Positions 1 through 8,645 of a stretch of 64,000 bases of DNA are shown in pieces (position 1 is the stretch's first letter; each line of letters begins with the position of its first letter). The notes below the pieces were generated by a model. It was not told the origin of the DNA, did no database searches, and saw only the letters and a list, made by a program, of their open reading frames with translations. Location: assembly GCF_900107965.1 (NCBI RefSeq), contig NZ_FNVU01000003.1, positions 62,001-126,000 on the forward strand. The letters are read 5' to 3'. This stretch comes from Actinacidiphila yanglinensis (lineage in GTDB: Bacteria; Actinomycetota; Actinomycetes; Streptomycetales; Streptomycetaceae). The translations under genes and the position numbers were made by a program.

Positions 1-2
1 GT

Positions 3-2627
3 GCGGTCGGCAGCCCGAAGCGGGAGAAGAGCCTCAAGCAGCTCATCGACCGGGTGGTGCTCACCTACCGCAAGGCAGGCGAGAAGAACGGCTACTTCGC
101 CGGCCCCGCGGACGCCGAGATCTTCGAGCACGAGCTGACGTACGCCCTGCTGCACCAGGTGTTCAGCTTCAACTCGCCGGTGTGGTTCAACGTCGGGACG
201 GCCCAGCCGCAGCAGGTCTCGGCCTGCTTCATCCTGTCGGTCGACGACTCGATGGACTCGATCCTGGACTGGTACAAGGAAGAGGGGATGATCTTCAAGG
301 GCGGCTCGGGTGCCGGCCTGAACCTCTCCCGCATCCGCTCCTCCAAGGAACTGCTGTCCTCCGGGGGCAATGCCTCGGGCCCCGTCTCCTTCATGAGGGG
401 CGCCGACGCCTCCGCGGGCACCATCAAGTCGGGCGGTGCCACCCGCCGCGCCGCCAAGATGGTGGTCCTGGACGTCGACCACCCCGACGTCGAGGCCTTC
501 ATCGAGACCAAGGTCAAGGAAGAGCAGAAGATCCGCGCCCTGCGGGACGCCGGCTTCGACATGGACCTCGGTGGGGACGACATCACCTCCGTCCAGTACC
601 AGAACGCCAACAACTCGGTCCGGGTCAACGACGAGTTCATGAAGGCCGTCGAGGACGGCCGCGAGTTCGGACTGCGCGCCCGGATGACCGGTGAGGTCAT
701 CGAGCAGGTCGACGCCAAGGCGCTGTTCCGCAAGCTGGCCGAGGCGGCATGGGCCTGCGCCGACCCCGGCATCCAGTACGACGACACCATCAACCACTGG
801 CACACGTCCCCGGAGACCGGCCGGATCACCGCGTCCAACCCGTGCAGCGAGTACATGCACCTGGACAACTCCAGCTGCAACCTCGCGTCGCTGAACCTGA
901 TGAAGTTCCTGCGCCATGACGACCAGGGACACCAGACGTTCGACGCCGAGCGCTTCGCGAAGGTGGTCGAGCTGGTCATCACGGCGATGGACATCTCGAT
1001 CTGCTTCGCCGACTTCCCGACCGAGAAGATCGGCGAGACCACTCGCGCCTTCCGCCAGCTCGGCATCGGCTACGCGAACCTGGGCGCGCTGCTCATGGCC
1101 ACCGGGCACGCGTACGACTCGGACGGCGGTCGCGCGCTGGCCGGCGCCATCACCTCCCTGATGACCGGCACGTCCTACAAGCGGTCCGCCGAAATGGCCG
1201 CCGTGGTCGGTCCGTACGACGGCTACGCGCGCAACGCGGACGCCCACAACCGCGTCATGAAGCAGCACTCGGACGCCAACACCGTCGCCAAGCGGGTGGA
1301 CGACCTCGACACCCCGGTGTGGGCCGCGGCGACCGAGGCGTGGCAGGACGTCCTCCGGCTCGGTGAGAAGAACGGTTTCCGCAACGCCCAGGCGTCGGTG
1401 CTGGCCCCCACCGGCACCATCGGCCTGATGATGGACTGCGACACGACCGGTGTGGAGCCCGACCTGGCGCTGGTCAAGTTCAAGAAGCTGGTCGGCGGCG
1501 GCTCGATGCAGATCGTGAACAACACGGTCCCCGTCTCGCTCAAGCGCCTGGGTTACCAGGAGGAGCAGATCGAGGCGATCGTCGCCCACATCGCCGAGCA
1601 CGGCAACGTGATCGACGCGCCCGGCCTCAAGCAGGAGCACTACGAGGTCTTCGACTGCGCGATGGGCGAGCGGGCGATCTCCGCGATGGGCCACGTGCGG
1701 ATGATGGCCGCAGCCCAGCCCTTCCTGTCGGGTGCCATCTCCAAGACGGTCAACCTGCCGGAGTCCGCGACCGTCGAGGAGGTCGAGCAGGTCTACTACG
1801 AGGGCTGGAAGCTCGGCCTGAAGGCGCTCGCGATCTACCGCGACAACTGCAAGGTCGGCCAGCCGCTGTCGGCGAAGAAGAAGCAGGACGCGAAGGCGGA
1901 CGCCACGGCCGAGGCCCCCGCCCCGGTGGAGAAGGTGGTCGAGTACCGCCCGGTCCGCAAGCGCCTGCCCAAGGGCCGCCCCGGGATCACCACCTCCTTC
2001 ACCGTCGGTGGCGCCGAGGGCTACATGACGGCGAACTCCTACCCGGACGACGGCCTCGGCGAGGTCTTCCTGAAGATGTCCAAGCAGGGCTCGACCCTCG
2101 CGGGCATGATGGACGCCTTCTCCATCGCGGTCTCCGTCGGCATGCAGTACGGCGTCCCGCTGGAGACCTACGTCTCGAAGTTCACCAACATGCGCTTCGA
2201 GCCCGCCGGCCTCACCGACGACCCGGACGTGCGGATGGCGCAGTCCATCGTGGACTACATCTTCCGCCGCCTGGCGCTGGACTTCCTGCCCTTCGAGACC
2301 CGCTCCGCCCTCGGCATCCACTCCGCCGAGGAGCGCCAGCGGCACCTCGACACCGGCTCCTATGAGGCCGGTGAGGACGACGTCGACGTCGAGGGACTCG
2401 CGCAGTCCGCGCCGCGCCACGTGGAAGCCCCCAAGCCGCTGTCGGTGGCCAAGCCCGCGGCCGCGGCTCCCGCTCCCAAGGAGGCGCACAACTCCACGGA
2501 GCTGCTGGAGATCCAGCTCGGCCTGAACGCCGACGCACCCCTGTGCTTCTCCTGCGGCACGAAGATGCGTCGCGCCGGAAGCTGCTACCTCTGCGAGGGC
2601 TGCGGCTCGACCAGTGGGTGCAGCTGA
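3..2627 (+). CDS. nrdJ: Adenosylcobalamin-dependent (class II) ribonucleotide reductase, 5'-truncated by window edge
   Basis: Reduces ribonucleotides to deoxyribonucleotides in the cytoplasm using vitamin B12, independent of oxygen. The frame is open from base 3, so the true start lies upstream of the window; about 874 codons are visible of a protein usually near 960 aa. Visible class II signatures are NSPVWFNVG near 172-198, SACFILSVDDS, GSGAGLNLSRIRSSKE, and the catalytic NPCSE motif with its thiyl-radical Cys codon at 843-845 and Glu at 849-851. DCDTTGVEPD lies near 1434. The C-terminus carries a Cys-rich zinc-ribbon-like tail (CFSCG, CYLCEGCG) that fits the redox-relay end of this family. 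In streptomycetes nrdR normally precedes nrdJ, but that cannot be seen here. No clear terminator follows. Identification is firm. Confidence 0.97.
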   Translation, partial: AVGSPKREKSLKQLIDRVVLTYRKAGEKNGYFAGPADAEIFEHELTYALLHQVFSFNSPVWFNVGTAQPQQVSACFILSVDDSMDSILDWYKEEGMIFKGGSGAGLNLSRIRSSKELLSSGGNASGPVSFMRGADASAGTIKSGGATRRAAKMVVLDVDHPDVEAFIETKVKEEQKIRALRDAGFDMDLGGDDITSVQYQNANNSVRVNDEFMKAVEDGREFGLRARMTGEVIEQVDAKALFRKLAEAAWACADPGIQYDDTINHWHTSPETGRITASNPCSEYMHLDNSSCNLASLNLMKFLRHDDQGHQTFDAERFAKVVELVITAMDISICFADFPTEKIGETTRAFRQLGIGYANLGALLMATGHAYDSDGGRALAGAITSLMTGTSYKRSAEMAAVVGPYDGYARNADAHNRVMKQHSDANTVAKRVDDLDTPVWAAATEAWQDVLRLGEKNGFRNAQASVLAPTGTIGLMMDCDTTGVEPDLALVKFKKLVGGGSMQIVNNTVPVSLKRLGYQEEQIEAIVAHIAEHGNVIDAPGLKQEHYEVFDCAMGERAISAMGHVRMMAAAQPFLSGAISKTVNLPESATVEEVEQVYYEGWKLGLKALAIYRDNCKVGQPLSAKKKQDAKADATAEAPAPVEKVVEYRPVRKRLPKGRPGITTSFTVGGAEGYMTANSYPDDGLGEVFLKMSKQGSTLAGMMDAFSIAVSVGMQYGVPLETYVSKFTNMRFEPAGLTDDPDVRMAQSIVDYIFRRLALDFLPFETRSALGIHSAEERQRHLDTGSYEAGEDDVDVEGLAQSAPRHVEAPKPLSVAKPAAAAPAPKEAHNSTELLEIQLGLNADAPLCFSCGTKMRRAGSCYLCEGCGSTSGCS

Positions 2628-2966
2628 GCACTGACCGGCCAGGGCCGAACTGAGCGGCTGATGCCGGGTTGATCGACTCGGATCCGACCGGCCGAGTGAC
2701 GTCGCGCAAAGCGATGCCACCCGGCCGGTCGCGTCGTTCGCGGGCACTGCTCGTCGGCGCTGCCCCTCGGGCACGGGGCGTCGGGTCCGGTTCCTCGGGC
2801 CGGAGACGGTGGGCGCGCGGCGGTTGTGGCGTTCGGGTGAACATCGGGAAGCGGGTGTTTCGCGCGTCAGGGCGACGTGGGGAACAGTTCCGGGAGAAGG
2901 ACGTCCGAGGCGAGGGAAAACCGCCTCGGGCACGGTGAAGTCATCGATGAGCGAGGGGGATTGGTC
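2628..2966. other. Intergenic region after nrdJ, no gene seen
   Basis: No ORF with convincing codon bias lies in these 339 bases. A short inverted repeat ACTCGG (2676-2681) / CCGAGT (2692-2697) could form a weak hairpin after nrdJ, but no T-tract follows, so I do not call it a terminator. The last 20 bases hold the Shine-Dalgarno-like AGGGGGA of the next gene. Confidence 0.5.
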
Positions 2967-3737
2967 ATGGCAGGTGTGGACATTCGGTACGTGGGCGGGC
3001 CGACGGCGGTGGTGACGATCGGCGGGCTCCGTCTGCTCACCGATCCGACGTTCGACGCACCGGGGGAGTATCCGATCGGCGCCAGGAAGCTGGTGAAGAC
3101 GGCAGGGCCGGCCCTGGGGCCCGCGGAGGTGGGACCGGTCGACGCCGTGTTGCTGTCGCACGACCAGCATCCGGACAACCTCGATCGTGCGGGCCGGGAT
3201 CTGCTGGCCGAGGCGCCGTTGGTGCTGAGCACGCGCTCGGCCCACGACCGGCTCGTCGGCGCGGTGCGCACGCTGCCGAACTGGGAGCACGTCGACCTGC
3301 CCCGGCCGGACGGCGGGGTGCTGCGGGTGACCGGCGTGCCCGCGCAGCACGGTCCGGACGGCAGCGAGAAGCTGGTCGGCGAGGTCACGGGGTTCGTGCT
3401 GTCGGGCAGCGGCCTGCCGACGGTCTACGTCAGCGGGGACAACGCCTCGCTCGAGGTGGTGCGGTCCATCGCCGCGCGCCTGGGGCCGTTCGACGTGGCC
3501 CTGCTGTTCGCGGGCGCGGCCCGCACCGAGCTGGTGCCGGACGGCACACTGACCCTGACCAGCGCCGAGGCGGCGGAGGCCGCCGTGATCCTGGGTGCAG
3601 GACAGGTCGTGCCGCTGCATTTCGAGCAATGGGCGCACTTCACGGAGGACGGCGACAGCCTGGAGGCGGAGTTCGGGAAGGCGGGTCTGGCCGACCGCCT
3701 GCACCGGCTCGGACCAGGTGCTTCCATAGCGCTCTGA
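2967..3737 (+). CDS. MBL-fold metallo-hydrolase, UlaG/RomA-like
   Basis: A 256-aa protein of the metallo-beta-lactamase fold, in the branch that resembles UlaG lactonases. Substrate unknown. The start MAGVDIRYVGG at 2967 is chosen because GAGGGGGA lies just upstream and homologous proteins begin with this beta-strand; an in-frame start at 2877 is open but lacks a binding site. The metal motif appears as SHDQHPDN (HxxHxD-like). Further conserved pieces are VYVSGDNAS, and VPLHFEQW near the C-terminus, which supplies the last metal ligand. It is transcribed alone, 62 bp before the YdbC-like gene. Fold assignment is firm; the specific reaction is not determined. Confidence 0.85.
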   Translation: MAGVDIRYVGGPTAVVTIGGLRLLTDPTFDAPGEYPIGARKLVKTAGPALGPAEVGPVDAVLLSHDQHPDNLDRAGRDLLAEAPLVLSTRSAHDRLVGAVRTLPNWEHVDLPRPDGGVLRVTGVPAQHGPDGSEKLVGEVTGFVLSGSGLPTVYVSGDNASLEVVRSIAARLGPFDVALLFAGAARTELVPDGTLTLTSAEAAEAAVILGAGQVVPLHFEQWAHFTEDGDSLEAEFGKAGLADRLHRLGPGASIAL

Positions 3738-3787
3738 GCGAGACCCCCGCGGTGCCGGATTGGACCGGGCCGGATGCCTGACGCCAC

Positions 3788-3793
3788 TACGAT
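3788..3793 (+). promoter_or_regulatory. -10 box TACGAT for a leaderless start
   Basis: TACGAT fits the actinobacterial TANNNT -10 consensus and ends 6 nt before the GTG at 3800, so transcription would begin on or next to the start codon. No good -35 is visible at 17-18 bp. Confidence 0.55.
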
Positions 3794-3799
3794 GGCGCG

Positions 3800-4405
3800 G
3801 TGTTGGTCAAGTGGATACGCTGCGGGGTCGTCGACCGGCCCGGATTCGATCGCGGGCAGCGCCGGTGGGTGGCGCTGCGGCAGCAGCCGGGATTTCTCGG
3901 TCAGGGCGGGGGTTGGAGCCGGTCCCAGCCGGGAGTCGCGCACCTGTTCGCCTTCTGGGACGACCGGCGCTCGTACGACGCGTTCATGGCCGGCCCGCAC
4001 GACGGCGTCGCCGCTCATCAACAGGGCACGTACGAGCTGCTCGCGGTGCGGTTGTTCCAGCACCGGCTCGATGTGAAGGTTGGCTTCAAGCCGCGTTTCA
4101 CCGACACGGATCTGCTCAGGGTCGCGCTGTGCAAGGTGCGACCGGAGCGCGTCGACCACTTCACGCAGATGCAGGAGCGGGTGTGGAATCCGGCCATGGC
4201 CGGCTCGCCCGGGATGCTGCGCGGGTCCTTCGGCCAGGGCGAGACGGACGACTTCCTTGTCCTGTCGATGTGGAACTCGGCCACGGAGCACGGCAAGTAC
4301 CGGGAGGGGGCGGTGGAGCGGCTGTCGGAGCGTGCGGACCTGGACGGTGACGTGATCTCCGTCGCCGGTGACGTGGTGGATGTGGTGCAGGCCTGGACGG
4401 TCTGA
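3800..4405 (+). CDS. YdbC family protein (DUF4937)
   Basis: A 201-aa cytoplasmic protein of the YdbC/DUF4937 family, built as two dimeric alpha-beta-barrel-like (ABM-type) halves: about residues 1-95 and 105-201. Typical family phrases are MLVKWIRC at the start, GQGGGWS, VAHLFAFWDD, and in the second half WNPAMAGSPGM followed by FLVLSMWNSATEHGKYR. No catalytic residue or function is established for the family; ABM folds are often small monooxygenases or binding proteins. The GTG start at 3800 has no Shine-Dalgarno sequence but sits 6 nt after TACGAT, so leaderless translation is likely. It stands alone between the MBL gene and the phosphatase gene. Confidence 0.85.
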   Translation: MLVKWIRCGVVDRPGFDRGQRRWVALRQQPGFLGQGGGWSRSQPGVAHLFAFWDDRRSYDAFMAGPHDGVAAHQQGTYELLAVRLFQHRLDVKVGFKPRFTDTDLLRVALCKVRPERVDHFTQMQERVWNPAMAGSPGMLRGSFGQGETDDFLVLSMWNSATEHGKYREGAVERLSERADLDGDVISVAGDVVDVVQAWTV

Positions 4406-4515
4406 TCCGCGTTCCCGGTCCGGTCGGGTGGATGGGTTCAGCCGGCGCCGGACAGTGGGCTGCGGCCCCTCGATGCCTGCGCGGGCGCTGGTGGGCGAAG
4501 CCGCGACGGTGGCAA

Positions 4516-4521
4516 TAGGCT
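4516..4521 (+). promoter_or_regulatory. -10 box TAGGCT for a leaderless start
   Basis: TAGGCT ends 6 nt before ATG 4528, with no Shine-Dalgarno sequence between. This is the standard streptomycete leaderless layout. Confidence 0.55.
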
Positions 4522-4527
4522 GGCCGC

Positions 4528-5190
4528 ATGGGACGCCCGCAACGCATCGTGCTCGTCCGGCACGGCGAGTCCCAGGGCAACGAGGACGACACCGTCTACG
4601 AACGGGTCCCCGACCACGCCCTGGAGCTGACCGCCGAGGGCAGAAGGCAGGCCGCACGTGCGGGCGCCCGGCTGCGCAAGGTGTTCGGCGGGGAGCGGGT
4701 GCAGGCATTCGTCTCCCCGTACCGGCGGACCTGGCACACCTTCGAGGAGTTGGGCCTGGACCCGGGGCTGGTCCAGGCACGCGAGGAGCCCCGCCTGCGG
4801 GAGCAGGACTGGGGCAACTGGCAGGACCCGGAGGACATCCAGCGCCAGCGCAAGGCCCGGGACGCGTACGGCCACTTCTTCTACCGTTTCGCGATGGGGG
4901 AGAGCGGCGCCGACGTCCATGATCGGGTGGGGGCGTTCCTGGAGACGCTCTACCGTGCCTTCGACAAACCGGACTTCCCGCCGAACGTCCTGCTGGTCAC
5001 CCACGGCCTGACGATGCGACTGTTCTGTATGCGCTGGTTCCACTGGACGGTCGAGGAGTTCGAGACGCTGTCCAACCCGTCCAACGGCGAGACCCGCATG
5101 CTGCTCCTCCAGAGCTCCGGCCGCTATCACCTGGACCGTCCGTTCGAGCGCTGGGGCACTCCCTGCCCGCCCGGCGGCGGCCTGCAGTGA
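4528..5190 (+). CDS. Histidine phosphatase family protein (phosphoglycerate-mutase-like)
   Basis: A 220-aa member of the histidine phosphatase superfamily. The phospho-accepting RHGES motif is at residues 11-15 (His12), the second arginine region is VSPYRRTWHT, and the second catalytic His is in LLVTHGLTMRLF. LREQDWGNWQ is typical of actinobacterial members. These enzymes dephosphorylate small phospho-metabolites; whether this one is a mutase or a phosphatase cannot be told from sequence. Residues 85-115 hold an insertion (EDIQRQRKARDAYGHFFYRF) often seen in this subgroup. It begins leaderless after TAGGCT. Family assignment is secure, substrate unknown. Confidence 0.9.
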   Translation: MGRPQRIVLVRHGESQGNEDDTVYERVPDHALELTAEGRRQAARAGARLRKVFGGERVQAFVSPYRRTWHTFEELGLDPGLVQAREEPRLREQDWGNWQDPEDIQRQRKARDAYGHFFYRFAMGESGADVHDRVGAFLETLYRAFDKPDFPPNVLLVTHGLTMRLFCMRWFHWTVEEFETLSNPSNGETRMLLLQSSGRYHLDRPFERWGTPCPPGGGLQ

Positions 5191-5396
5191 CCGCTGTTCC
5201 GCCGGGGTGGTGCGATGTGATTCCGGTGGGAGCACACGCGAGCGCGGGCCGGTCCCGCAGCGTGTCCAGCCGCTCTCGCTGACGGGTCACCGCCCGCTCG
5301 CTCTGCCGGCTCCGGCCGCTCTGTGGGTGCCGGTGCGTGTTCCTTCCCGGTGCCGGTCAGTACGATGCGTGCGATGAGACCAGAGGTTCCGACACG

Positions 5397-6329
5397 ATGA
5401 TTCCTGAGCCCGCCCCCGAGCCTGCCTCCGAGCCGGGTCCCGTATCTGCCCGCCTGTCCCGCGCCACGGCCAGCCTGCGCGGGCTGGCGGTGGGCGACGC
5501 GCTGGGGTCCCAGTTCTTCGTCCCCGCCAACTACGCCGCCCTCCAGAGCGGCGACCTTCCGCCCGGCCCGTGGGCCTGGACCGACGACACGGAGATGGCC
5601 TGCTCCGTCCTCGCCGTGTTGGTGGCGCACGGCCGGATCGACCAGGACGCGCTCGCCCGGTCCTTCGCCGAGCACCACGACTTCGACCGCGGTTACGGGC
5701 CGGCCGTGAATCGGATGCTGCGGCTGATCCGGCAGGAGGGTGCCGACTGGCGTGAGCTCGCCGCCGGGCTGTTCAACGGGCAGGGGTCGTGGGGCAACGG
5801 GGCGGCGATGCGGATCGCGCCGCTGGGCGCCTGGTACGCGGGCGACCCGGAGCAGGCCACCCACCAGGCCGAGATCTCCGCGTACACCACGCACCAGCAC
5901 CGGGAAGCCGTGGTCGGGGCGATGGCGGTCGCGGCCGCCGCCGCTCTCGCCGCGGATCCGGCGGGACCCGACGACCCCGACGCGCTCCTGGGCGCGGTGC
6001 TGGAGCTGGTGCCACGCAGCGCCGTGCACGCGGGTATCCGCCGCGCTCGCGACATGCTCGACTACGCCGACGTGGCCACCGTCGCCGCGGTGCTCGGCTG
6101 CGGCCGCCGCACCAGCGCGCACGACACGGTGCCCTTCGCACTGTGGGCCGCGGCGCGCCACCTCGGCGACTACGAGCGGGCGTTCTGGACCACGGCGCGG
6201 GTCGGCGGCGACGTGGACACCAATTGCGCGATCGTCGGGGGCATCATCGCCGCCCGCACCGGCGGGGAGCCGCCCGCCACCTGGACGCGATGGACCGAAC
6301 CCCTGCCGGAATGGGCCGGATCGGCCTGA
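5397..6329 (+). CDS. ADP-ribosylglycohydrolase family protein
   Basis: A 310-aa DraG/ADP-ribosylglycohydrolase family enzyme, expected to hydrolyse ADP-ribose from proteins or related N/O-glycosidic ADP-ribosyl adducts using a di-Mg centre. Metal-binding signatures are WTDDTEMA (residues 61-68), GNGAAMRIAPLG, and GGDVDTNCAIVGGI near the C-terminus. The start at 5397 is preferred: AGAGGT lies 9 nt upstream, and a -10-like TACGAT at 5362-5367 would start the mRNA about 22 nt before it. The first ~18 residues are Pro/Glu-rich and probably disordered. Monocistronic, followed by the leaderless rnhB. Confidence 0.92.
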   Translation: MIPEPAPEPASEPGPVSARLSRATASLRGLAVGDALGSQFFVPANYAALQSGDLPPGPWAWTDDTEMACSVLAVLVAHGRIDQDALARSFAEHHDFDRGYGPAVNRMLRLIRQEGADWRELAAGLFNGQGSWGNGAAMRIAPLGAWYAGDPEQATHQAEISAYTTHQHREAVVGAMAVAAAAALAADPAGPDDPDALLGAVLELVPRSAVHAGIRRARDMLDYADVATVAAVLGCGRRTSAHDTVPFALWAAARHLGDYERAFWTTARVGGDVDTNCAIVGGIIAARTGGEPPATWTRWTEPLPEWAGSA

Positions 6330-6362
6330 TCACCCCACGGTCAGCTGCCCGTTGCCGAAGGG

Positions 6363-6368
6363 TAGGCT
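6363..6368 (+). promoter_or_regulatory. -10 box TAGGCT before rnhB
   Basis: TAGGCT ends 9 nt before ATG 6378, so the rnhB transcript should have a leader of only about 0-3 nt. Confidence 0.5.
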
Positions 6369-6377
6369 GAACACGTC

Positions 6378-7064
6378 ATGCCCTACGTACCGCCAACCCA
6401 CACCGTCGAGCGTTCGATGCGCGCCACCCTCGGCGTACGCACCGTCGCCGGAGTGGACGAGGTGGGCCGTGGCGCGTGGGCCGGACCTGTCACCGTCTGC
6501 GCGGCGGTCACTGGACTGCGCCGCCCGCCCGAGGGCCTGACCGACTCCAAGCTGATCACCCCGAAGCGACGGGCCAAGCTGGCCGCCCTCCTCACCGACT
6601 GGGTGACCTCCTACGCGCTGGGCCACGCGTCACCCGAGGAGATCGACAGCCTCGGGATGACCGCGGCGCTGCGGCTGGCCGCGGGGCGTGCCCTGGCGGA
6701 TCTGCCCGAACGCCCCGACGCGGTCATCCTGGATGGCAAGCACAACTACCTGGGCGGGGCCTGGCGGGTGCGGACGGTGATCAAAGGCGACCAGTCCTGT
6801 GTCGCGGTGGCTGCCGCATCGGTGATCGCCAAGGTGCGCCGCGATGCCGCGATGGCCGAACTCGGTGTGGAATACACCCCGTTCGCCTTCGCTGACAACG
6901 CCGGATATCCGTCACCCGTTCACCGTGCGGCACTTGAGGAACTGGGTCCGACCGCGCAGCACCGGCTGTCCTGGTCGTATCTGGACGCGATGCCGCGGTG
7001 GCAGCACCTCAAGAAGGTGCGGGACGACGCCGACGCAGGGGAACAACTCGGTTTCGATTTCTGA
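6378..7064 (+). CDS. rnhB: Ribonuclease HII
   Basis: A 228-aa type 2 RNase H that cuts RNA in RNA-DNA hybrids, including single misincorporated ribonucleotides. The catalytic DEDD set is visible: [13 protein letters not shown] holds Asp27 and Glu28, LDGKHNYL supplies the third acidic residue, and a later Asp follows in the [24 protein letters not shown] block. [11 protein letters not shown] is the family's second signature. Length is typical. The gene has no Shine-Dalgarno site and is probably leaderless. The next gene begins 54 bp downstream on the same strand. Confidence 0.97.
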   Translation: MPYVPPTHTVERSMRATLGVRTVAGVDEVGRGAWAGPVTVCAAVTGLRRPPEGLTDSKLITPKRRAKLAALLTDWVTSYALGHASPEEIDSLGMTAALRLAAGRALADLPERPDAVILDGKHNYLGGAWRVRTVIKGDQSCVAVAAASVIAKVRRDAAMAELGVEYTPFAFADNAGYPSPVHRAALEELGPTAQHRLSWSYLDAMPRWQHLKKVRDDADAGEQLGFDF

Positions 7065-7118
7065 TTGGGGACCCACCCCCCGCTGCGCATTCACAGCACG
7101 TTTGATAGACATCAACTC

Positions 7119-7775
7119 ATGCCTCTCACCCCCGAGGAGCCTCAGATTCACGAGAGCGTCCCGGGTCCCCGCACTGCTCCGACCGCCGGTCGGAATGCGT
7201 CGACCCCCCGTCCAGTTCCCGGCCCGCCGCGGCCCGCGGCACCGCGTCCCGCACCGCCGAGGGACGCCGCAGGCGCCGGCCCCGGCCGTCCCGGGCCCCA
7301 CCGTCCCGCGGGCAAGGCCGGACCGGTGACCCCGTCCGCGCCGTCCGCCGTCGGCGCCGTGCCGCAGCAGCGGTCCACCGGGACCACGAGCCCCCAGATC
7401 CAGGTCATCCCCGTTCCCGAGGCCGGCGCGATCGACGCTGCCGACGAAACGGTTGACCTGCTGCTGGACACCGGCCGTGCACCCGGCGAGATCCTGGTCC
7501 TGACCGCCGGCGAGGCGCATCCGTGGGCCGCCCACGAGATGTCCTTCGGCGAGACGTCGTACTGGGCCCAGCACGACGCGGCGGACGACGTCTTCTACGC
7601 CGACATCCGGGCCGCGCGCGCCACCGGCCGCCCGGTGGTCGTCGTCGCCCTCAACGGCGGGGACGACGAAGAGATGTCGCGTGCGCTTGCGGGTGCACTG
7701 GCCCGCGCCGGTGTGCTGCTGATCGTGTGCGGCGATCCGACGCGGACCAACGGCCTGCTCGGCGCGAGCGCGTGA
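7119..7775 (+). CDS. Conserved streptomycete protein of unknown function, Pro-rich N-terminus
   Basis: A 218-aa protein. The first ~95 residues are a Pro/Ala/Gly-rich disordered stretch; the last ~110 form a compact alpha/beta module with EILVLTAGEAHPWAAHEM, YWAQHDAADDVFYAD, GRPVVVVALNGGDDEE and a final VLLIVCGDPTRT strand. From memory this module resembles the extreme C-terminus of some actinobacterial UvrD/Rep-type helicases, but no helicase motif is present. ATG 7119 is chosen over an in-frame start at 7065 because GATAGACAT sits just upstream at leaderless spacing and the 7065 option abuts the rnhB stop. No function can be assigned. Confidence 0.7.
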   Translation: MPLTPEEPQIHESVPGPRTAPTAGRNASTPRPVPGPPRPAAPRPAPPRDAAGAGPGRPGPHRPAGKAGPVTPSAPSAVGAVPQQRSTGTTSPQIQVIPVPEAGAIDAADETVDLLLDTGRAPGEILVLTAGEAHPWAAHEMSFGETSYWAQHDAADDVFYADIRAARATGRPVVVVALNGGDDEEMSRALAGALARAGVLLIVCGDPTRTNGLLGASA

Positions 7776-7864
7776 CCGCGCCGACCGCTCGCCGGTGGGA
7801 ATCGGCCCGCTGACCGCCGATCCCGGCCCCCGACGACCTGTGGTCGGTGGGCCGGCGGCCGGTG

Positions 7865-8461
7865 TCAGTGTGCGGCTGCCCGGCGTTCCGCCAGCGGTGC
7901 CGTCTGCGGCTCGGCGGTGTGCGCCGGCGCATTCGTGTGCTGGGCCACCGAGGTGCGGGCGTTGGGCGTTCGCCCAGCACGGCTCTCACCGATGACGTTC
8001 CAGCCGTCGTCGGTGAGGGTCACATACGATCCGCAGCGCAGGCCGTGCAAGGTGCAGGCATCGCGCAGGCCCCACATCCAGGCGCCGTCCTCCGCGGTCC
8101 AGTCCGGTCCGCCGTCGCGGCAGACCATGAGCACCGCGGTCCGCACGGGGTGGCGTAGCCGCAGGTCGTGTGGAATCACCCTGCGCAGGTGGGAGAGCAG
8201 GGAGTTGCGGCGCTCCCAGCCGTCGAGCACCCCGCTGCGGGCGGTGAAGGAGGCGCTGGCCCTGATCCGTCCGTCCGGGTCGTAGACCGCGACCACGGCG
8301 GTCGACGGCGACGGCAGGTGCCTGGCGTGCAGATCCTTGATGACATCGCGCGGGTTGGCCAGCATCGGCACTCCGCTGCCGGCCCACGCCGCCGGCTCGA
8401 CGCTGCGCGACACCGGAGGGGAAGCGCTGGACGAGGTCTCAGGAACGAACCCGATGGTCAC
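7865..8461 (-). CDS. Conserved actinobacterial protein of unknown function
   Basis: A 198-aa soluble protein without an assigned role. The GTG at 8461 is the start because GGGAGG lies 5 nt upstream; the frame remains open into the neighbouring gene but that part has no matching codon pattern. The core is well conserved as I remember it in streptomycetes: SVEPAAWAGSGVPMLANPRD, STAVVAVYDPDG, HLRRVIPHDLR, RTAVLMVCRDG, WTAEDGAWMWGLRDAC and LRCGSYVTLTDDGW. The last ~35 residues are low-complexity. There is no signal peptide or membrane segment. It shares the minus strand with recQ, 184 bp downstream of it, and may be co-transcribed. Confidence 0.75.
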   Translation of the reverse strand: MTIGFVPETSSSASPPVSRSVEPAAWAGSGVPMLANPRDVIKDLHARHLPSPSTAVVAVYDPDGRIRASASFTARSGVLDGWERRNSLLSHLRRVIPHDLRLRHPVRTAVLMVCRDGGPDWTAEDGAWMWGLRDACTLHGLRCGSYVTLTDDGWNVIGESRAGRTPNARTSVAQHTNAPAHTAEPQTAPLAERRAAAH

Positions 8462-8645
8462 GGTCCTCCCTTCACGGATGCACCCGTAGACCGGGCGCGG
8501 GCGCACGCCGGTCAGGGGGCTCGGAGAGCCGATCGGGGAATCCAGCGCCAATTCTTCCCCTCGTACTGCCGTGCGGCAACGGTCAATTGGCACCAACGAC
8601 CGGTATGGCACCGTCCGCCGGATAGATCCCCTCCGATGCGGCCGG

